Source of the DNA: a bacterium
GTDB taxonomy: Bacteria > Planctomycetota > J058 > JAJDCP01
Length of the DNA stretch: 18,049 nt
Direction of reading: 5' to 3'
Assembly: GCA_030428695.1 (NCBI GenBank)
Contig: JAUIEM010000193.1
Location: 1 to 18,049 of the forward strand
Numbering within the stretch: position 1 is the stretch's first letter; every line of letters begins with the position of its first letter. The position numbers and the translations under genes are program-made. Below the pieces are notes generated by a model. It was not told the origin of the DNA and did no database searches. It was given only the letters and a program-made list of their open reading frames with translations. Shown here one piece after another: positions 7,074-14,329 of this stretch.

Positions 7074-8480
7074 TCAGTTGAACGAAGCCCGGTTGTTGGC
7101 CCGGAAGCGCGCCTCTTCGAGGGTGATCAACCCGCGGTCCATCAGCCCGCGCAGCGAGTCGTCCATCAGCCGCATGCCCGCCTTGCGGCCGGTCTGCATC
7201 ACCGAGAACAGCTTGAAGGTCTCGCCGTCGCGGATCAGGTTGCCGACCGCCGGCGTCCAGTACACGATCTCGCAGGCGAGCACCCGGCCCTTGCCGTCGG
7301 CCCGGGGGACCAGCTGCTGGCAGATGATGCCCTTGAGCGACTCGCTGACCATCGCCCGGATCTGCGCCTGCTCCTTCGGCGGGAAGGCGTCGAGCACGCG
7401 GTCGACCGTGCGGGTCGCGTTGGTCGTGTGCAGCGTCCCGAGCACCAGGTGGCCGGTCTCGGCCGCGGTGATCGCGAGGGAGATCGTGTCGAGGTCGCGC
7501 ATTTCCCCGACCATGATCACGTCGGGGTCCTCGCGCAGGGCGGCGCGCAGCGCGTTGCCCCAGGACTGCGTGTGGCGGTGGATCTCGCGCTGGGTCACGT
7601 TGCACTGCTTGCACTCGAAGACGTACTCGATCGGGTCTTCCAGCGTGATGATGTGGTCCTGCCGATTCAGGTTGATCACCTCGATCAGGGCCGCCAGCGT
7701 AGACGACTTGCCGGAGCCGGCCGGGCCGGTAACCAGCACCAGGCCCTGGTGGAAGGTCGTCAGCTTCTCGACCTCCTCGGGCAGCCCGAGCTCGCGCAGG
7801 GTCGAGACCGAGTCGTTGATCACGCGAAAGACCGCCGAGAAGCCGCGGCGCTGCTTGAGCAGGTTGGTGCGGAAGCGCCCGAAGGGCAGCTCGATGCACA
7901 TGTCGACGTCCCACTCTTCCTGCAGCTGCTTGTTGGTCTTCTCATCGAAGGCGTCGAAGATCAGCTTCGCGCTCGACTCCGCGGTCAGGACCGGCATGTT
8001 GAGCGGGGTGACGTTGCCGTGCATGCGAAGGAAGGGCCGCGAGCCGACCGACAGGTGCAGGTCCGAGGCGCCCTGCTTCTTCGCGAAGGCGAGCATCTCG
8101 TGCAGCATGTGGGTCTTGCCCGGCAGGCGGCAGCCCAGGGTCGGGCCGAGGTAGCGCACCTCGGGCTTGTCGCCCGCGGGGACCTCGTCGACGACCTCGA
8201 GCTCCTCGACCTCCTCGATCTCTTCGATCTCCTCCACCTCGTCGACCGGGGCGGGGGTCGGAGCGGGCGTCGTCTGCCGCGACTGGAGCTTCTTGACCGC
8301 CTTCTTGATCTTCTGGTACGCCCGCTCGTCGATGTAGCGCTTGGCGAGCATCAGCCGGCCGATGGACTTGTCGGGATACTTGCTCTTCTGCAGGAGCTGG
8401 ACCTTCTGCAGCTGTTCGTTGCTGACGAACTTGTTGTGGAGCGCTATGCGCGCGAAGAGTTTGTCCTTCTCAGTCCCCAT
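7074..8480 (-). CDS. Second PilT/PilU-family ATPase with extra N-terminal helical domain and acidic linker
   Basis: 468 residues, about 110 longer than PilT. Residues 1-65 are helical (L-F-A-R-I-A-L-H-N-K-F-V... I-G-R-L-M-L-A-K-R-Y-I-D) and resemble the T2SSE-N/MshEN-like N-terminal domain of other secretion ATPases. A Pro/Thr linker and a strongly acidic Glu/Val/Ile repeat (80-99) follow. The PilT body begins near 122 (S-D-L-H-L at 139-143). Walker A is G-P-A-G-S-G-K-S-S (252-260), the Walker B region V-I-M-V-G-E-M-R-D is at 321-329, and the His box runs through G-T-L-H-T-T-N-A (348-355). All catalytic elements are kept. Two PilT paralogues in tandem recall PilT/PilU, where the second ATPase boosts retraction; the extension may bind a regulator, such as the PilZ protein encoded 12 bp upstream. 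AGGAG lies 5 nt before the ATG. Confidence 0.88.
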   Translation of the reverse strand: MGTEKDKLFARIALHNKFVSNEQLQKVQLLQKSKYPDKSIGRLMLAKRYIDERAYQKIKKAVKKLQSRQTTPAPTPAPVDEVEEIEEIEEVEELEVVDEVPAGDKPEVRYLGPTLGCRLPGKTHMLHEMLAFAKKQGASDLHLSVGSRPFLRMHGNVTPLNMPVLTAESSAKLIFDAFDEKTNKQLQEEWDVDMCIELPFGRFRTNLLKQRRGFSAVFRVINDSVSTLRELGLPEEVEKLTTFHQGLVLVTGPAGSGKSSTLAALIEVINLNRQDHIITLEDPIEYVFECKQCNVTQREIHRHTQSWGNALRAALREDPDVIMVGEMRDLDTISLAITAAETGHLVLGTLHTTNATRTVDRVLDAFPPKEQAQIRAMVSESLKGIICQQLVPRADGKGRVLACEIVYWTPAVGNLIRDGETFKLFSVMQTGRKAGMRLMDDSLRGLMDRGLITLEEARFRANNRASFN

Positions 8481-8492
8481 GCTGGCTCCTGC

Positions 8493-9761
8493 TCAGGTGC
8501 GCGCGATGTCGCGCAGCAGTTGGTTCTCGGTCAGCCGTTGCAGCTTCGTCTGCGCCTCTTCCTCGAGATCGAGGAATTCGATCGTCACGTGGTAGGTCTT
8601 GCGGTCGGAGGACCCCGCGATCTCCTGCACCTCCCCGCGCAGCCGCAAGGGATCGAGGAAGGCCGGGATGTCGATGCTCAGGTACAGCTTCTCGCCCTCG
8701 CTGAGCGGGCACTTCGACGGCACCGCGCTCTCCTTGAGGAAACGCAGCCCGCGGTCGCTGAGATCCTCGAGGGCGTACTCGGCGGTGTAGCTGCTCGCCG
8801 AGGGGAAGTGCTTGCGCGAGTACTGGACGGTGCAGTCGGTCACCGCGAAGCGCCGCGCCGCCCGGCGCTCGACCACCTCGCTGGCGACGACGAGCTCGCT
8901 CTCTATGTTCGGCACCGTGAAGACCGCGTCGCAGCGCGGGCAGCTGCCCTTCTTCCCCTTGTGCCGCGCCTCGGCGAAGACCAGGTCGCCGCAGGCGCTG
9001 CAGCGGAAGCGGATCGCGGTCGGCAGCGCATCCTCCTGGCTGACGTTCATGTCGTCCTGGCTGACGGTCGCCCCCTCGAGAGGAAGCGGCTCGGTGTCGG
9101 GCTCCTCGTCGACCAGCTGCACGGTGTCGATCGACAGCACGTCGTGGTGGCCGGAGTCGCGGGCCAGGCCATCGTCGTCGAACACCGGCTCGGGGCTGCC
9201 CTCGAGCTTCTCGGCGACGTAGCTCGCGAGCAGGTGGCCGAACACGAGCTGCATCTCGAGCAGCGCGATGTCGGTGTCGGCGCACAGGTTGAGCACGCGG
9301 TCGGCGCGCGTCTTCCAGCCCCGCTTGGCCTTGCGCGAGGTGAAGATCACGGTCCACACGCCGCGGCCGGTGGCGAGGGCGACCTCCTCTTCGAGCTGCT
9401 TGTCGCGGATCACGCTGGTCAGCACGAGCAGCAGGTCGCCCTTCTTGCAGCTCGAGGTGACGACCGGGGCGAACATGTTGTGCGAGCCGAGTTGGGCGCT
9501 GTGGGTCGGCAGCTGCGGGCGCAGGGCCATCACCGCGGGAGGCCCGAGGTCGCTCGGCGCCATCGCGCGGAAGAAGGCCTCGACCTGCTCGGCCATCGGG
9601 GTCCGGCTGGCCGCTCCGAGGATCCAGACCCGGTAGCCGGCGCGCAGTGTGTGGAAGACGTCCTTCCCGATCTCAAAGACCAGCCCGAGCTTCTTCTGCA
9701 GGACGGTCTTCTTGGCCCGGTTGCCCTCGAGGATCTGCGTGATGGCTTCTTCCATCTGCAT
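8493..9761 (-). CDS. SIS-fold / zinc-ribbon / PilZ fusion protein (predicted c-di-GMP receptor)
   Basis: 422 residues with three parts. Residues 1-187 match the sugar-isomerase (SIS) fold of GmhA/DiaA proteins (G-Y-R-V-W-I-L-G-A-A-S-R near 42-53, K-K-G-D-L-L-L-V-L-T-S near 106-116, C-terminal helix with His176). The metal and catalytic pattern of phosphoheptose isomerase is not clearly kept, so this part may be non-enzymatic. A zinc ribbon follows with Cys254, Cys257, Cys274 and Cys277. Residues 296-415 form a PilZ domain with the c-di-GMP motifs RxxxR (R-R-A-A-R-R, 299-304) and DxSxxG (D-L-S-D-R-G, 333-338). It starts 89 bp inside hldE and ends 12 bp before the extended PilT gene. The first ATG (9761) directly abuts GAGGAGGAGG, so Met3 (9755) may be the true start. 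A role linking c-di-GMP to pilus or LPS functions is inferred. Confidence 0.85.
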   Translation of the reverse strand: MQMEEAITQILEGNRAKKTVLQKKLGLVFEIGKDVFHTLRAGYRVWILGAASRTPMAEQVEAFFRAMAPSDLGPPAVMALRPQLPTHSAQLGSHNMFAPVVTSSCKKGDLLLVLTSVIRDKQLEEEVALATGRGVWTVIFTSRKAKRGWKTRADRVLNLCADTDIALLEMQLVFGHLLASYVAEKLEGSPEPVFDDDGLARDSGHHDVLSIDTVQLVDEEPDTEPLPLEGATVSQDDMNVSQEDALPTAIRFRCSACGDLVFAEARHKGKKGSCPRCDAVFTVPNIESELVVASEVVERRAARRFAVTDCTVQYSRKHFPSASSYTAEYALEDLSDRGLRFLKESAVPSKCPLSEGEKLYLSIDIPAFLDPLRLRGEVQEIAGSSDRKTYHVTIEFLDLEEEAQTKLQRLTENQLLRDIART

Positions 9762-11244
9762 CCTCCTCCTCTGCCCGTATCTTCTCGACGATGTTGGTGG
9801 TGGAGAAGCCCTTCGTCAGCGGAGCGAGCACCACCTCGCCGCCGTGCGCGGTCACGACCTCGCGGCCGACCACGCCCTTGTCCTTCCAGTCCTCGCCCTT
9901 GACCAGCACGTCGGGGATCAGCGCCTCGATCACGGCGAGGGGCGTCTCGTCGTGGAAGGGGATGACGTAGTCGACGCAGGCCATCCCCGCCAGCAGATGC
10001 ATGCGCGCCTCGAGCGGGTTGACCGGCCGGGTCGGGCCCTTCAACGCGCGGATCGAGGCGTCGCCGTTGATCGCGACGATCAGCATGTCCCCGAGGCTGC
10101 GCGCGAACTCGAGGTAGCCCATGTGGCCGGTGTGCAGGATGTCGAAGCAGCCGTTGGTGAACACCACCCGGCGGCCGTCCTCGCGCGCCCGCTCGCGGGC
10201 TGCCCGCAGCTCTTCGATGCCGAGCACCTTGTCGGAGCTCGGCTGGAAGCTGCCGTGCAGGTCGTCGAGCAGCTCTTCCCGCGCGACCGGCAGGGCGCCG
10301 ACCTTCTGTACCTCGAGCCCCGCGGCGACGTTGGCGAGCCGCACCCCGGCCTCGAGGGTCTCGGCGCACTTCCAGTCCGCGACGCCGGCCAGGCAGTGGC
10401 CGAGGGTCGCGAGCACCTGGTCGCCGGCGCCGCTGACGTCGTACACCGCGCGGGCGCGGGTCGGAAAGCGGCGGCCGGGGCGGCCCTTGAGCTTGAGGAA
10501 CATGCCGTCCTTGTCGAGCGTGATCGCGATGAAGTCGAGGTCGAGGTCGGTGACGAGCTTCTCGGCGCAGGCCTCGCAGCTCTCCGGGTCGACGGGCTCG
10601 ATGCCGGTCGCCTGGAAGGCCTCGCGCCGGTTCGGCGTCATGCCGGCGGCCTGGGCGTAGCGCCCGTAGTCGCCGCCCCGGCGCGGGTCGATCAGGCAGG
10701 GCAGGCCCGCGGCCCGCACCTCTGGCACCAGGCTGGAGACCACCGACGGGGTCAGGAGCCCCTTCGCGTAGTCGGAGATCAACACCGCCGACACGTTCGC
10801 GAGCTGGGCGCGGCAGCCCGCCAGCAGCCCCGCCCCGACCGCCTCGCTGTAGGCGCTCGCGTCCTCGCGGTCGACCCGCAGCACGTGTTGGTCGCGGGCG
10901 ATCAGCCGGGTCTTGCAGGTCGTCGGCCGGCCGCGCACCAGCTGCACGCCGGTCGCGTCGATGCCGCGGCCCTCGAGCTCGGCGATCAGGTGCCGGCCGT
11001 TGTCGTCGTCGCCGACCACCGCCGCGAGCACCACCTCTGCTCCGAGGGCCCGCAGGGCGAGGGCGACGCAGCCGGCCCCGCCTGCGCGGTGTTCCTCGCG
11101 CTCGACGCGGATCACCGGGATCGGCGCCTCCGGCGAGATGCGCTCGACGCTGCCCCACAGGTAGCGGTCGAGCATCAGGTCGCCGACGACCATCACCCGG
11201 GGCGCGCCCTGGGCCTCGAAGAAGCGTGCCAGCTCGACGCTCAT
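9673..11244 (-). CDS. hldE: Bifunctional heptose-7-phosphate kinase / heptose-1-phosphate adenylyltransferase
   Basis: 523 residues. The N-terminal ribokinase-like domain (about 1-325) has G-D-L-M-L-D-R-Y (21-28), I-S-D-Y-A-K-G (156-162) and the catalytic D-V-S-G-A-G-D (269-275). The C-terminal nucleotidyltransferase (about 340-490) has T-N-G-C-F-D-I-L-H-T-G-H (363-374) with the HxGH motif, and ends with S-T-T-N-I-V-E-K-I (481-489). HldE phosphorylates D-glycero-D-manno-heptose 7-phosphate at C1 and adenylylates the 1-phosphate, feeding ADP-heptose to the WaaF-like enzyme. The ATG at 11244 overlaps the preceding stop as ATGA, preceded by GAGGA. The last ~30 residues extend past the normal end of the family and are encoded in the 89-bp overlap with the SIS/PilZ gene; this tail is charged and probably dispensable. 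A longer in-frame reading upstream of 11244 is rejected because homology starts here. Confidence 0.95.
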   Translation of the reverse strand: MSVELARFFEAQGAPRVMVVGDLMLDRYLWGSVERISPEAPIPVIRVEREEHRAGGAGCVALALRALGAEVVLAAVVGDDDNGRHLIAELEGRGIDATGVQLVRGRPTTCKTRLIARDQHVLRVDREDASAYSEAVGAGLLAGCRAQLANVSAVLISDYAKGLLTPSVVSSLVPEVRAAGLPCLIDPRRGGDYGRYAQAAGMTPNRREAFQATGIEPVDPESCEACAEKLVTDLDLDFIAITLDKDGMFLKLKGRPGRRFPTRARAVYDVSGAGDQVLATLGHCLAGVADWKCAETLEAGVRLANVAAGLEVQKVGALPVAREELLDDLHGSFQPSSDKVLGIEELRAARERAREDGRRVVFTNGCFDILHTGHMGYLEFARSLGDMLIVAINGDASIRALKGPTRPVNPLEARMHLLAGMACVDYVIPFHDETPLAVIEALIPDVLVKGEDWKDKGVVGREVVTAHGGEVVLAPLTKGFSTTNIVEKIRAEEEDADGRSHHADPRGQPGQEDRPAEEARAGL

Positions 11245-12194
11245 GCCGGATTCCTCGCCAGCCACTCGAGCACCCCGACGCGCAACAGCGGGATCATCAG
11301 CTCGTGGTGCCCGGTCAGCGACAGCCCGACCCCCGCCGGCCGGGAGACGACGTTCTGATGCGGCCGGTAGTGACGCAGCATGTCGAGGTTCGCGGTCGTC
11401 ATGCCGGCCAGGGTGCCGCCCTCGTTCGCGTAGGCGGAGACCAGCTTGAGGAAGATCTCCGGCAGCAGCACCGCCGAGCCTATGTTCGCCCACACGCCAC
11501 CGTCGAGGGCGCGCACCACCGAGCCGAGGATGCAGAAGTCGAGGTAGCTCGAGCGGCCGAGCTCGGCGCCGTCGTAGCCCGGGTGGATGTGGACGATGTC
11601 CGTGCCGATCGCGACGTGCACGGTGACCGGGATGTCGAGCCGCGCCCCGGCGGCCAGGATGCTCCGGTCGAGGTGGGGCCCGCCGCGCTCGCGCAGCACC
11701 TCCCCGAAGGCCCGCCCCAGGCCGGCGCCCTCGGCCCCGCGCCGGGCGGCCTCGCGGTACACCTCGCCGGTCTCCCGCGCAAAGCCGAAGGTGCCCTGGT
11801 TGAGCGCCTTGCCGACGTCCTCGGAGGTCATCCCGATCGCCGCGACCTCGGAGTCGTGCACCGCCCCGCTGCCGTTCAGGGCGACCGCGGTGACGATGCC
11901 GCGCTCCATCAGGTCGATGATCAGGGGCGAGAGCCCGCACTTGATCACGTGCGCCCCCATCGCGAGGACGACCTGCTTCCCGCCGCGGTGCGCCTTCCCG
12001 ATCGCCTCGATCAGCTGGCGCAGCACCTTGCCGGCGAGGATGCCCGGCAGGCTGTCGAGGAAGTCGCCGACGCTCGCGTCGCCGTCGACGCAGGTCGCGA
12101 AGTCGTCGACCGACACCAGATGGGTGCGGGTGGCGAGCGGATAGCGCTCGATGCCCTCGAAGCTGCGCGGGGCGAATCGCGTTCCTTCGCTCAT
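11241..12194 (-). CDS. Deoxyhypusine-synthase-like protein in the LPS operon
   Basis: 317 residues resembling the deoxyhypusine/homospermidine synthase fold: G-A-H-V-I-K-C-G-L-S-P-L-I-I-D-L-M-E-R-G (80-99), V-A-L-N-G-S-G-A-V-H-D (104-114) and T-S-E-D-V-G-K-A-L (123-131) match the NAD-binding half of that family. Authentic DHS transfers an aminobutyl group from spermidine to a lysine of eIF5A, which bacteria lack. The S-W-G-K context of the catalytic lysine of eukaryotic DHS is not visible here; the C-terminal half instead has D-G-G-V-W-A-N-I-G-S-A-V-L-L-P-E-I-F-L-K (231-250). The reaction is therefore unknown; a polyamine- or NAD-dependent step is possible. It is translationally coupled on both sides by ATGA overlaps, to lpxK and to hldE, and an AGGAG site precedes its ATG. 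That tight placement suggests a link with lipid A or core assembly. Confidence 0.8.
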   Translation of the reverse strand: MSEGTRFAPRSFEGIERYPLATRTHLVSVDDFATCVDGDASVGDFLDSLPGILAGKVLRQLIEAIGKAHRGGKQVVLAMGAHVIKCGLSPLIIDLMERGIVTAVALNGSGAVHDSEVAAIGMTSEDVGKALNQGTFGFARETGEVYREAARRGAEGAGLGRAFGEVLRERGGPHLDRSILAAGARLDIPVTVHVAIGTDIVHIHPGYDGAELGRSSYLDFCILGSVVRALDGGVWANIGSAVLLPEIFLKLVSAYANEGGTLAGMTTANLDMLRHYRPHQNVVSRPAGVGLSLTGHHELMIPLLRVGVLEWLARNPA

Positions 12195-13258
12195 GAGCTC
12201 TCCTGGATCGTCGCCCCGCGGGCGAGCACAGACTGCACCGCTTCGAACAGCGCCGCGGCGTCTTCGACCTCGAGCTCGACGCGCAGCACCCGCGCCTCGA
12301 GCCGCGCGGCCCCGGGGAGCTCGCGGAGCTTGACCGCGTCCTTCTGGGTGACGAGCACCCCGCGCGCGGCGCAGGCTTCCCGTTCCTTCACCAGCTGTTC
12401 GAGCTCGTCGTCGGTGTAGCCGTGATGATCGCGGAACCAGCGCCGTCCGCGCACCTCGACGCCGACCGCCCGCGCGCTCGCCTCGAAGGCCGCGGGGTTG
12501 CCGATCGCCGCGGCGAGGAACAGAGGCTGGCCGGCGAGCTCCTCCAGCGGCCCGGAGCGCTCACCGTCGAGGGAAGTCCAGCCCGTCGGCCGCATCGCCG
12601 AGCGCATGATGCGCTCTTCGGGCATCCAGCGCGCGACCTCGGCCCGCAGCGCGACGAGCGCTTCCTCGGAGAGCAGCTCGGCGCGGGTCAGCAGCACCCA
12701 GTCGGCCCGGCGCAGGCCCGCCAGCCCCTCACGCAGCCAGCCGCGGGGCAGCACGTGCCCGTGGCCGAAGGGCCGGGTCGCGTCGATCAGCACGATGTCG
12801 AGGTCGCGGGCGAGGCGGCGGTGCTGGAAGCCGTCGTCGAGCACCAGGCAGGTCGCCCCGTCCGCGACCGCCCTGCGCGCCCCGGCCACGCGGTCGGGCT
12901 CCTGGACGTGCAGCACGTCGGCGAGATTGTCGGCGAGCACGCGCGCCTCGTCGTTGAGCTCGCCCTTCTTCGCCCCGTAGCCACGGCTGAGGATGCCCGG
13001 CGTCTCACCGAGGCTGCGCAGCTCGCGCACCAGCCACTCGACGCAGGGGGTCTTGCCGGTGCCGCCGACGCTGAGGTTGCCGATGCTGAAGACCGGCACG
13101 CTCGCCCGCTGGGCGCGCTTCCAGCCCTTGTCGAAGAGGAAGTTGCGGACGCGCACCGCGGCGGCGTAGGGCAGCGAGGCGAGCCGCAGGCCCGCGCGCG
13201 CGCTGGACGCGGACAGGCCGCGTCGCTTGCCGGACAGGATGTCTTCCCAGGTGGACAC
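12191..13258 (-). CDS. lpxK: Tetraacyldisaccharide 4'-kinase LpxK
   Basis: 355 residues from GTG 13258 (E. coli LpxK is 328). LpxK phosphorylates the 4' position of the tetraacyldisaccharide-1-phosphate lipid A precursor at the inner membrane. Family marks: S-I-G-N-L-S-V-G-G-T-G-K-T-P (58-71), the Walker A loop; D-D-G-F-Q-H-R-R-L (141-149); D-A-T-R-P-F-G-H-G-H-V-L-P-R-G-W-L-R-E (159-177); and V-T-Q-K-D-A-V-K-L near the end. The frame stays open far upstream, but that stretch has no family similarity and runs through the promoter, so it is not coding. The start is uncertain: GTG 13258 or the adjacent TTG 13261, both with only a weak GAG-type ribosome site. The stop overlaps the start of the deoxyhypusine-synthase-like gene (ATGA). 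First gene of the seven-gene operon. Confidence 0.92.
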   Translation of the reverse strand: MSTWEDILSGKRRGLSASSARAGLRLASLPYAAAVRVRNFLFDKGWKRAQRASVPVFSIGNLSVGGTGKTPCVEWLVRELRSLGETPGILSRGYGAKKGELNDEARVLADNLADVLHVQEPDRVAGARRAVADGATCLVLDDGFQHRRLARDLDIVLIDATRPFGHGHVLPRGWLREGLAGLRRADWVLLTRAELLSEEALVALRAEVARWMPEERIMRSAMRPTGWTSLDGERSGPLEELAGQPLFLAAAIGNPAAFEASARAVGVEVRGRRWFRDHHGYTDDELEQLVKEREACAARGVLVTQKDAVKLRELPGAARLEARVLRVELEVEDAAALFEAVQSVLARGATIQESS

Positions 13259-13306
13259 CAATAGACTCTCGAGGACTGTGGGCGGGGGCGCTGCGCGCAA
13301 AGCGAC

Positions 13307-13335
13307 AGAATAGCGGCTCGGAGGGGCCCTGTTAA
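13307..13335 (-). promoter_or_regulatory. Sigma-70-type promoter of the lpxK-to-waaF operon
   Basis: On the minus strand TTAACA (13335-13330, 5 of 6 matches) is separated by exactly 17 nt from TATTCT (13312-13307, 4 of 6). The predicted start near 13300 gives a leader of about 40 nt before the GTG start of lpxK. No other gap between here and 4934 exceeds about 25 bp, so this promoter probably drives all seven genes. Confidence 0.6.
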
Positions 13336-13484
13336 GGAAAATCGACCCGTCGGGAGGCGGCCCGCGGGGCCCGTGCGTCCCGGCGGGAGACCGCGTAGCA
13401 CGGGGCGAGGCGGGCCGCACCAGCGCCGATCGCGGAGGCCGGGGCGGCACCGGAGGATCGACGCCACGCGACGAGAACCGTGCA

Positions 13485-13508
13485 GTCGCGACCGCGACAT
13501 GGTATGAA
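13485..13508 (+). promoter_or_regulatory. Candidate extended -10 with adjacent palindrome, upstream of the DUF1963-like gene
   Basis: The palindrome GTCGCG-AC-CGCGAC (13485-13498) ends two bases before TGGTATGAA, an extended -10 candidate (TATGAA at 13503-13508). No clear -35 box was seen, so the palindrome may be the binding site of an activator or repressor. The rest of the 282-bp gap 13259-13540 is GC-rich and holds no recognisable gene. Confidence 0.35.
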
Positions 13509-13540
13509 AGATCATCGATCGCCCACCCGAGGAGTTTCCG

Positions 13541-14314
13541 ATGTCCGACCTCGACCCCGAGGCCGTCCGCAAGATGCTCGATGCCCAGTTCGGTGCCTGG
13601 AAGCCTCCCAAGCAGCCGCAGTTCCGCCTGCTCGTCAGGGCCGAGGGCGCGCCGGCGGAGCCGGTCAGCCGCTTCGGCGGCCTGCCCCTCGCCCCGGAGG
13701 GCACCGCCTGGCCGACCTGCAAGGCCTGCGCCGCCCCGATGCAGTTCGTCGGCCAGTTCCTGCTCGAAGACGCCAAGAGCAAGGACCTGACCAGTGGGCT
13801 GCTCCTCGTCTTCATGTGCCCCTGGGTCGGCCGCGAAGGCTGCGAGCCCTGGGACCCCAAGGCCGGGAGCAACCGCGCCCTGGTCGTGCCCCTCGACGGG
13901 CTCGTGCCCCTCGAGCCGCCGCCGGGAACGCCCCGGGTGTGCCAGCTCGAGGACGGCGACCTGGAGAAGGGGTTCAGGCCCTTCCCGCTCGAGGTCCGCG
14001 ACGTGCGCCCCTCGGCGCCGGGTTCCTACGAAGAGTCCCTCGAAGACGGCTGGGAGGACCAGTACGAGCGCGCGGTGAAGGAGACCGGCGAGGACGACGT
14101 GCTCGCCGCCTTCCTCCAGCGCCCGATGTGGCAGCAGGACGACGAGCCCCAGAAGTGCCCGGGCTGCAAGAAGCGGATGCGCTTCGTCGTCCAGTTCGGC
14201 GACCTCTCCTGGCCTCTGGAAGACGACGTCAACCTCGGCGACGCCGGCACCGGCTACTGCTTCGCCTGCCCACGCTGCTTCGGCGAGGCCCGCTTCCTCT
14301 GGCAGTGCGGCTGA
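13541..14314 (+). CDS. DUF1963 (YwqG-like) protein with two cysteine knuckles
   Basis: 257 residues. R-F-G-G-L-P-L-A-P-E-G-T-A-W-P (44-58), followed by M-Q-F-V-G-Q-F (67-73), is the DUF1963/YwqG pattern; the family has no settled function. This copy is unusual in having two similar zinc-knuckle units: C-K-A-C-A-A-P-M-Q-F-V-G-Q-F (60-73, with Cys93 and Cys101 further on) and C-P-G-C-K-K-R-M-R-F-V-V-Q-F (206-219, with Cys240, Cys243 and Cys246 further on). Two structural metal sites and an internal duplication are likely. There is no signal peptide or membrane segment, so it is probably cytoplasmic. GAGGAG lies 6 nt before the ATG. It is a lone plus-strand gene, divergent from the lpxK operon and convergent with the HEAT gene. 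Confidence 0.82.
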   Translation: MSDLDPEAVRKMLDAQFGAWKPPKQPQFRLLVRAEGAPAEPVSRFGGLPLAPEGTAWPTCKACAAPMQFVGQFLLEDAKSKDLTSGLLLVFMCPWVGREGCEPWDPKAGSNRALVVPLDGLVPLEPPPGTPRVCQLEDGDLEKGFRPFPLEVRDVRPSAPGSYEESLEDGWEDQYERAVKETGEDDVLAAFLQRPMWQQDDEPQKCPGCKKRMRFVVQFGDLSWPLEDDVNLGDAGTGYCFACPRCFGEARFLWQCG

Positions 14315-14329
14315 GCCAACAAAAACGGA

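Noticed and set aside
8161..8240. Repetitive GA/TC-rich DNA as a microsatellite
   Set aside because: It encodes the acidic Glu-rich linker of the PilT-like protein in frame, so the repetitiveness is explained by the protein sequence.
8493..9761. Calling the SIS-fold protein GmhA (phosphoheptose isomerase)
   Set aside because: Although it neighbours hldE, the expected GmhA metal ligands do not align except one His, and zinc-ribbon and PilZ domains are attached.
7428..9902. Plus-strand open frame of 824 codons
   Set aside because: Mirror of the PilT-like and SIS/PilZ genes in very GC-rich DNA; no recognisable domain and no ribosome site.
11245..11940. In-frame extension of hldE to 755 codons
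   Set aside because: It overlaps the deoxyhypusine-synthase-like gene in another frame; HldE homology and an ATGA start with GAGGA upstream begin at 11244.
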